From Bacteroidota bacterium (GTDB taxonomy: Bacteria; Bacteroidota; Bacteroidia; Chitinophagales; Chitinophagaceae), in NCBI GenBank assembly GCA_023423405.1, contig JAFAFR010000079.1, positions 1 to 64,000 of the forward strand: a DNA stretch of 64,000 nucleotides, in the 5' to 3' direction. Position 1 is the stretch's first letter. The number at the start of each line of letters is the position of its first letter. The notes below the pieces were generated by a model. The model was given only the letters and a program-made list of their open reading frames with translations. It ran no database searches and was not told the origin of the DNA. Below, piece after piece: positions 59,013 to 64,000 of the stretch. A program made the position numbers and the translations under genes.

Positions 59013-59525
59013 ATGAAAAAAACTGTGCTGGTCTTTGGCCTGGTCATTGGCGCCATCCTGTGCGTTAACATGATCGTGATGGTGAACATGCTGTACACGA
59101 ACCCCGGTTTCAAGGGAAACGACCTGGTGGGCTATACCGCCATGGTGGTGTTGTTTTCACTCATTTTTTTCGGCGTAAGAAATTACCGGAACAGGCAACT
59201 GGGCGGAGTGATTTCATTTGGCAGGGCATTCAAAACCGGGCTGCTGATAGCGCTGGTAGGCTCCACCATGTATGTGGTAGCCTGGTTGTTTTATTATTAT
59301 CTCTTCGTGCCCGACTTCATGGACGTATATGCCAGGCATGTATTGACCGACTGCAGCCCGGCCGACCTTCCGGCAAAAACTGCTCAAATCGAAAGCTTGA
59401 AGGAAATGTACAAAAACCCGCTCTTCGTCGTCCTGCTTACTTATATGGAAGTATTTCCCATCGGGTTGGCCGTTGCGCTGATCAGTGCGTTGCTGCTGAA
59501 AAGAAAGGCGGCTGTCCAGTCCTGA
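59013..59525 (+). CDS. DUF4199 membrane protein
   Basis: A 170-residue protein with four transmembrane helices (TVLVFGLVIGAILCVNMIVMV, LVGYTAMVVLFSLIFFGV, TGLLIALVGSTMYVVAWLFYYYLF, NPLFVVLLTYMEVFPIGLAVALISALLL) and the GVRNYRNRQLGGVISFGRAFKTGL signature of DUF4199. Genes of this family are commonly next to small membrane-HTH regulators in Bacteroidota. Function unknown. ATG 59013. Confidence 0.85.
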   Translation: MKKTVLVFGLVIGAILCVNMIVMVNMLYTNPGFKGNDLVGYTAMVVLFSLIFFGVRNYRNRQLGGVISFGRAFKTGLLIALVGSTMYVVAWLFYYYLFVPDFMDVYARHVLTDCSPADLPAKTAQIESLKEMYKNPLFVVLLTYMEVFPIGLAVALISALLLKRKAAVQS

Positions 59526-59558
59526 GACCGCAGCGCACGAAACCAGCCGGCGCCGGTT

Positions 59559-60212
59559 CTATTTATGAAAATACCACAGGTTCATAAAACACCAGTCGAA
59601 TATTTTTTCACCCTCATACAGTTCCCTGCAGGGCGCACTGACCGATGTAAAAACACCTGCGCCCCTGTTGCAGTTGCCGGTGGACCTTTCCCTGCCCTCC
59701 CCCATGTACAGGAACCTGCCTTTTGGGGTTTGTATGGGGGTGCCACCCGCTGTATTAGGATTAAATGTGAAAACGTATTTGCTACCACTAACGTCCTTGA
59801 CATCTTTAAACGCCTCCAGCCGTACGGCGCCACAACCTGAAATGGAAAAACTGCAATTCCCGTTAATTTCTTCGGGATCGTACCAGACCCAGAAGGTACT
59901 GTCGTTGGCATGCTTTTCAATGGCATACACAATGTATTGCCCCGAAGACACTTCTTTGAGATAGAACTCAGGAAGCCACAAAGCGGACGGCTTCATGTCG
60001 GCGGAAAAAACAATTTTTTTTCCGGCTTCGCCATAAGTGTAGTCGGCCGCCAGTCCCTGGACATCCCCTCTGCAGTCTACTTCGCTGTAAATTAAAAAGG
60101 GGCCTAGCCTATTGTTATTACCGTTATTGTTGCCGGAGTCGTCCTTGTCGTCTTTGCTGCAACCCAGGCCAAGGAAAACCAGGAGGCAGAGGACAGAGAT
60201 ATAGCACTTCAT
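59559..60212 (-). CDS. Hypothetical lipoprotein
   Basis: A 217-residue lipoprotein (lipobox GLGC, Cys about 18; SKDDKDDSGNNNGNNN linker). The mature part contains eight or so cysteines, some in pairs (NGNCSFSISGCGAVRLE, STGNCNRG, SAPCRELY), suggesting disulfide bonding. No family recognised. Convergent with the DUF4199 gene. Confidence 0.72.
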   Translation of the reverse strand: MKCYISVLCLLVFLGLGCSKDDKDDSGNNNGNNNRLGPFLIYSEVDCRGDVQGLAADYTYGEAGKKIVFSADMKPSALWLPEFYLKEVSSGQYIVYAIEKHANDSTFWVWYDPEEINGNCSFSISGCGAVRLEAFKDVKDVSGSKYVFTFNPNTAGGTPIQTPKGRFLYMGEGRERSTGNCNRGAGVFTSVSAPCRELYEGEKIFDWCFMNLWYFHK

Positions 60213-60387
60213 AGCTGGCTGGAGATGGTTGATTTAAAGCTAGAAAAGGAAATTGAACAGCACTGCTTGCGTTTAGGGAACGGTAGCATCCGTTGAGCAA
60301 ACGAGAAATAGCCGGAGAACTGCCCGAAATGTTTTCAAACTTGTTAACTTTCATCATCCAATCACCGGTTGAGCCGGTTAACCTGCC

Positions 60388-60936
60388 ATGAGAAAGCTGA
60401 TAGCGGCCATCAACATGACCCTCGACGGGTTCTGCGATCATACAGCAATGGTCGCAGACGATGAATTGCATCAACACTACAATGAGTTGCTTGGTAACGC
60501 GGACGCCCTGTTATACGGCAGGACAACTTACCAGTTAATGGAAAGCTACTGGCCATCGGTGGTAGAAAACCCTACCGGCAACAGACCCACCGATGAATTT
60601 GCAGTGCTCATAGAAAATATCCCCAAAATAGTTTTTTCCCGCACGCTGAAAAATATAGGGTGGAAAAACGCAAGGCTGGCAGAGAGAAGCCTCAAAGAAG
60701 AAGTGCTGGCGCTCAAACAACAGGAAGGAAAAGACCTGTTGGCGGGCAGTCCCGGTTTGATTGCAGCTTTAACGAACCTGCACCTGGTGGATGAGTTTCA
60801 ACTGGTTGTTCATCCCGTCATCGCCGGCAGCGGTTTGCCTTTATTCAAAAACATCAGCGACAAAACCATTCTCACCCTCCTGGAAACAAAAACCATCAGC
60901 AGTTCCGGCGCAGTAGCGCTTTACTATGCGCCGTAA
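60388..60936 (+). CDS. Dihydrofolate-reductase-like (RibD C-terminal) protein
   Basis: A 182-residue protein of the RibD C-terminal/DHFR-like family (MRKLIAAINMTLDGFCDHTAM, DALLYGRTTYQLMESYWP, KDLLAGSPGLIAALTNLHLVDEFQLVVHPVIAGSGLPLF). Members bind NADPH and reduce pteridine-like or unknown substrates; it is not a canonical FolA. Single gene. Confidence 0.9.
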   Translation: MRKLIAAINMTLDGFCDHTAMVADDELHQHYNELLGNADALLYGRTTYQLMESYWPSVVENPTGNRPTDEFAVLIENIPKIVFSRTLKNIGWKNARLAERSLKEEVLALKQQEGKDLLAGSPGLIAALTNLHLVDEFQLVVHPVIAGSGLPLFKNISDKTILTLLETKTISSSGAVALYYAP

Positions 60937-60964
60937 GCCATCCGTTTCAGTCCACCTTTCATTT

Positions 60965-61060
60965 ATAACAATTCAACTATATACAAGCTTCCAGCGCGGT
61001 GCGACCTTCCTGACGATGGCATTCGTGGTATCCAGTTGCAAAAAAGACAAATCGCCGTAG
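60965..61060 (+). pseudogene. Probable decayed lipoprotein gene fragment
   Basis: In one frame the DNA reads ITIQLYTSFQRGATFLTMAF followed by VVSSCKKDKSP and TAG. That is a lipoprotein signal peptide with lipobox Cys and the CKKD continuation common in Bacteroidota, but the expected start codon is ATA at 60965 and the frame stops 7 codons after the Cys. Reading past the TAG gives PGSPDQPGNNW and further residues, so both start and stop look mutated. Confidence 0.4.
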
Positions 61061-61136
61061 CCCGGCAGTCCCGATCAGCCGGGCAACAATTGGAAGGAAT
61101 CGGCCATTCGCTGGAAAAGCCCACCGGCACTGTCTT

Positions 61137-62276
61137 TCATTTACCCGGCTTTTCCTGATAAGTAGGGTGAAGACTAAGTATCCTGTTTCGCAGTTTCATC
61201 ATGGGTTTTTCTACTGTGATATGCAGCAACCAGGCGAATCCGATGCAGGCCAGCAGGCAGATGATCAACATCAGGTTGCTGTTGATCGCATAACCATTGA
61301 GCAGTTTGTGTGTGGTATGGATCACACCCTTGTGCGTCAGATAGAGGGCGTAGGATAAAATGGCCATTCGTTCCGTTAGCCGGGAATGGTTTCGGAATAA
61401 AAAACTCCGCGGACTTACCGCCGCGGCAACGAGGCAGGCGAATCCCCCGGCGATCAGCGGATAACCGAATACCGATGCTGAAAATGTCATTTGATCACCG
61501 CACAGGTAGTAAGCTCCCGTCAGCAATAGCAATCCCGGAACCAGCAGCAGGTTGCCATAAGACGAAATGCGGTTCCAGGTGACCGGTCGAAAACGGTACA
61601 AGGCTGCGAGCGCCACGCCGGCGAGGAGCCCATCGAGGCGGTTATACGTGGGATAATAAACATACTGGTACCAATAGATGCCGCCCAACCTGTCTCCCGA
61701 TACCGGCAGGTACCCTTGGGTATAGCTGAGCAGGCGAAACAGGAACCCCGAGAGAAACAGCGCCAGGAGCAGCCAGCGGCCTTTGCGGAACTGCCCGGTA
61801 AACTGGAGCAGGACCAGCACCAGTGGAAGCAGCAGGTAAAAATGTTCCTCCACGCAAAGCGACCAGGCATGAGAAAAAGCGCCGCCGGTTCGAAGGTTCA
61901 GTCCGAAATTTTGGGTGAAGGTGAGGAATTTCCAGAGTGGCGGAAGCTGTTCTCTTTCGCGGAAAAAGGGGAAAGAAAAATACAGCCCAACGGTAACCAG
62001 GTAAGCGGGAATGATCCTGAAAAAGCGTTTCAGGAAGAATTCGCGGAAAGAAATAATCTTGCCGGCGCTGACCTGTGCAAAGAGCTGGGAAGCGATCAGG
62101 AAGCCGCTCAGCACAAAAAACAGGTCCACGCCCGTCCACATGAAATCTGCGATGGCAGGTAACCAGGACGGTTGCCCCCCGCTCAGGATAAAATAGTGAA
62201 AAAAGAAAACCAATAAAATAGCAAGGGCCCTGAGATGATCAAGGCCGTAGAGCTTTTGACTGCCGGGTTGTTCCAA
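61137..62276 (-). CDS. Acyltransferase family 3 (OafA-like) membrane protein
   Basis: A 379-residue ten-helix membrane O-acyltransferase (YGLDHLRALAILLVFFFHYF with the conserved Arg and His, FMWTGVDLFFVLSGFLIA, KRFFRIIPAYL). It transfers acetyl or other acyl groups to a carbohydrate. The acceptor is unknown and no glycosyltransferase cluster is nearby. 30 bp after the HExxH gene on the same strand. Confidence 0.9.
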   Translation of the reverse strand: MEQPGSQKLYGLDHLRALAILLVFFFHYFILSGGQPSWLPAIADFMWTGVDLFFVLSGFLIASQLFAQVSAGKIISFREFFLKRFFRIIPAYLVTVGLYFSFPFFREREQLPPLWKFLTFTQNFGLNLRTGGAFSHAWSLCVEEHFYLLLPLVLVLLQFTGQFRKGRWLLLALFLSGFLFRLLSYTQGYLPVSGDRLGGIYWYQYVYYPTYNRLDGLLAGVALAALYRFRPVTWNRISSYGNLLLVPGLLLLTGAYYLCGDQMTFSASVFGYPLIAGGFACLVAAAVSPRSFLFRNHSRLTERMAILSYALYLTHKGVIHTTHKLLNGYAINSNLMLIICLLACIGFAWLLHITVEKPMMKLRNRILSLHPTYQEKPGK

Positions 62277-62306
62277 TGCTGTTTGTTTAAAGGGAGCTTT
62301 CCAATT

Positions 62307-63263
62307 TCACCTATCCCATGTCAAATATACGTTTGCCACAGAAGAATGCACTTCCTTTTGCAGCATGCGCACAAATTCTTCATCAGACATTTTTTCCTGG
62401 TGCTTTTTAAGCGCCTTCCACAATTGCTTCAATACATTTTTGCCACCGGCATCGTAGATGTTTTTTGCGGCTACATGGAATTTACTTTGGTACCATCCAT
62501 AATTTTTAGGCCCCATTCCCATGGTTTCATATAATTTTTCGAAATCTTCCAGGCTCGTGAATGCATATGCTGCCGAACCGCCACTCACCACCATAGCTGG
62601 AAATGTCTCCAGGGCAGCCAACAGTTCCGGTTGTTTTTCTGCGATGTATGTATGCAACATAATGTTTACAAACAGCTCGCCCATCCAGTTGCGGTGCATA
62701 GCAAGCCCCGCCTGGGCTGTATAGGAATGTCCCATTTCATGAAGGGCCAGCAGGTCAAAAAATGGCATCATGCTGTAAGAACCGTCGGGCTTGCCATAGG
62801 CCTTTGTAACCTGCGCTGCCAGCGATGGCGGAAGCTGTCCCACTGGTGGCAAAAAGCTTCGCCAGAAATCGTTGTCTTCTGCTGCTATTACGAGGCGCGT
62901 AGGGGAAACATTGTGCGGAAACCCATATACGTCCAGCAGTGGCCTGGCGGCAAAATCTTTCCAGTGCCGGGGGGCGAGTATATACAATTCGGTTTTCGGC
63001 GTAAATCCTATTTCCTGTTGAAAATAATTGCCGGCATTCTCTATGAACACGGCAATGTCTTTTGCCCTTTGTTCGCAACCGGAACTGTAATAAAATCGTT
63101 GGGTAAATCCTTTCAGTTCTTCGACGGCGGGTGTATTGGTTGCCGGTTTCACACTATCCTGTGCAATAGAAAAATGGCACAGCAGGAGTAATGCCACGGT
63201 AAGGCGACATGCATTTTTAATTTTTCCTGCATTTGAAGACCGCATCATGATTTTTTTCAACAA
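62307..63263 (-). CDS. Orphan secreted HExxH putative metalloprotease-like protein
   Basis: A 318-residue protein with an N-terminal signal-like helix (LTVALLLLCHFSIAQ). LLALHEMGHSYT carries the zinc motif HExxH (H175, E176, H179), and E196 in WMGELFVN is at a plausible gluzincin third-ligand distance. No family is recognised beyond that. It could be an exported peptidase or a dead relative. Adjacent genes give no clear role. Confidence 0.65.
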   Translation of the reverse strand: MLKKIMMRSSNAGKIKNACRLTVALLLLCHFSIAQDSVKPATNTPAVEELKGFTQRFYYSSGCEQRAKDIAVFIENAGNYFQQEIGFTPKTELYILAPRHWKDFAARPLLDVYGFPHNVSPTRLVIAAEDNDFWRSFLPPVGQLPPSLAAQVTKAYGKPDGSYSMMPFFDLLALHEMGHSYTAQAGLAMHRNWMGELFVNIMLHTYIAEKQPELLAALETFPAMVVSGGSAAYAFTSLEDFEKLYETMGMGPKNYGWYQSKFHVAAKNIYDAGGKNVLKQLWKALKKHQEKMSDEEFVRMLQKEVHSSVANVYLTWDR

Positions 63264-63308
63264 ATCTATGTTGACAGCATGCGGGCTTCATAGTATAAAA
63301 TCGACAAT

Positions 63309-64000
63309 TTAGTAGTGCAGGTCTTTTTGCATTCTCAGCGGAGTAGAAAGCAACTGCTGTTCAACAACAGAAGGATTCACGCCGGCAAACACTTTGAAAT
63401 CCCTGATCATGTGCATTTGGTCATAATACCCGGCTTCGTAAGCGATTTTTGTCCAGCTTAGTTTCGGCAAGGCCTCATGCATCCTGTAAGCCTTTGAAAA
63501 TCGCAGAACACGGGCATACATTTTGGGATTCATACCTATTCTTTCCTGGCATTTTCTTTCAAATTGTTTGATGCAGAGACAGGAAAGCGAAGCGATCTTT
63601 TCCATGGGCATATTGCCGTTATGATGTAGCAAAACGCGCATGGCATGATCCACCGGTAGTATTTCCCGAAGGCCGGCTGCCCGGGCCAGCAAAAATCTTT
63701 CTACGATGGCCTTGCCTTCTTCCAGGCTGGCCGTGTTCTGCAGTTGATCGGTGACCGCTTTCAGGACGGCGCCAAAAAAATCCAGTGCATCGAACCCGCC
63801 ATCAAATAAATCATTCATGGGAATGCCCAATATCCTGTACATGCCACCCGGAAGAAAATCTACCCGTATAGCACTTAGCCGGCTGTTCACTTTAACATTC
63901 ACCCGGGAAAACTGGGGGCCCACCAATACGGCAAGCGGCTGCTGGTGAAACACCCTTGTTCCGGTCCGGCTCATGGATACAGCATGGTTGCAGTAAAAGA
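63309..64000 (-). CDS. AraC family transcriptional regulator (5' end beyond window)
   Basis: The visible part starts before ATG 63974: the in-frame codons to the window edge (FYCNHAVS) continue the same ligand-binding region, so the true start lies outside. It has an N-terminal DUF6597-like domain and a C-terminal AraC HTH pair (MEKIASLSCLCIKQFERKCQERIGMNPKMYARVLRF, WTKIAYEAGYYDQMHMIRDFKVFAGVNPSVV). DNA-binding regulator; ligand unknown. Confidence 0.85.
   Translation of the reverse strand, partial: FYCNHAVSMSRTGTRVFHQQPLAVLVGPQFSRVNVKVNSRLSAIRVDFLPGGMYRILGIPMNDLFDGGFDALDFFGAVLKAVTDQLQNTASLEEGKAIVERFLLARAAGLREILPVDHAMRVLLHHNGNMPMEKIASLSCLCIKQFERKCQERIGMNPKMYARVLRFSKAYRMHEALPKLSWTKIAYEAGYYDQMHMIRDFKVFAGVNPSVVEQQLLSTPLRMQKDLHY

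Noticed and set aside
1..64000. CRISPR arrays, tRNA genes, rRNA genes, insertion sequences and prophage genes
   Set aside because: I looked for repeated spacers, cloverleaf-like segments, transposase or integrase motifs and phage structural genes and found none; a covariance-model scan for tRNA would settle short cases.

Overview
The window reads as chromosomal DNA of a Bacteroidota member, most likely the family Chitinophagaceae (Chitinophaga/Niastella-like; the family is an inference). The evidence is SusC/SusD outer-membrane pairs, an ECF sigma/FecR/STN-SusC cascade, TonB receptors with carboxypeptidase-regulatory N-termini, lipoproteins with SCKKD-like Cys regions, moderate GC, and promoters of the Bacteroidota type (-33 TTTG, about 20 bp, -7 TAnnTTTG). 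I see no tRNA, rRNA, insertion sequence, prophage or CRISPR array inside the window. The left edge carries three tandem promoters that fire out of the window.

Layout. 0-5.5 kb: promoters, an internally duplicated DoxX-like membrane protein, a repeat-rich intergenic block, then leftward biotin synthase, M42 peptidase and a lipoprotein, and a lone rightward LuxE-like acyl-protein synthetase. 5.6-16.2 kb: one tight leftward operon of Planctomycetes/Verrucomicrobia-style secreted proteins (DUF1549/DUF1553 cytochrome lipoprotein, DUF1501, NHL propeller, a composite membrane cytochrome, beta-carbonic anhydrase, DUF1080, Gfo/Idh/MocA oxidoreductase, sugar epimerase), probably for oxidative sugar catabolism in the envelope. 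16.3-22 kb: small membrane and lipoprotein genes, an AsmA-like protein, rpiA, a GH43 enzyme, a small winged-helix protein and two response regulators, one fused to a class III cyclase. 22-32.3 kb: a GH63-like glucosidase, a TonB-type barrel, DUF481, DUF2723, DUF1003 and SRPBCC proteins. 32.3-39.5 kb: a leftward iron/siderophore operon (TonB receptor, DUF4374 lipoprotein, two PepSY membrane proteins, two small membrane proteins), with a Crp-type regulator divergent from it. 40.3-45.7 kb: hydrolases, katG with an OxyR-like palindrome and strong terminators, a YCII protein and a lipoprotein.

45.7-46.5 kb holds a cobalamin riboswitch with no B12 gene behind it; the next gene is an acyl-CoA thioesterase. 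46.6-49.3 kb is a fluoride-resistance operon (CLC-F type antiporter, DUF190, FluC, universal stress protein) headed by a fluoride riboswitch. The 3' end of its aptamer can pair perfectly, over 12 bp, with the bases just before the first start codon. 49.3-58.2 kb is a polysaccharide-utilisation locus (ECF sigma, FecR, SusC, SusD, GH16) with an attenuator-like hairpin before the enzyme gene. 58.4-64 kb contains a LuxR-type regulator, DUF4199, a lipoprotein, a DHFR-like protein, a probable decayed lipoprotein gene, an acyltransferase, an orphan HExxH protein and an AraC regulator cut by the window edge.

The most distinctive items are the fluoride riboswitch and its simple pairing platform, the orphan cobalamin riboswitch, the PVC-style operon with an embedded carbonic anhydrase, and the triple promoter at the left edge. 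All identifications come from reading motifs; no database search was run.
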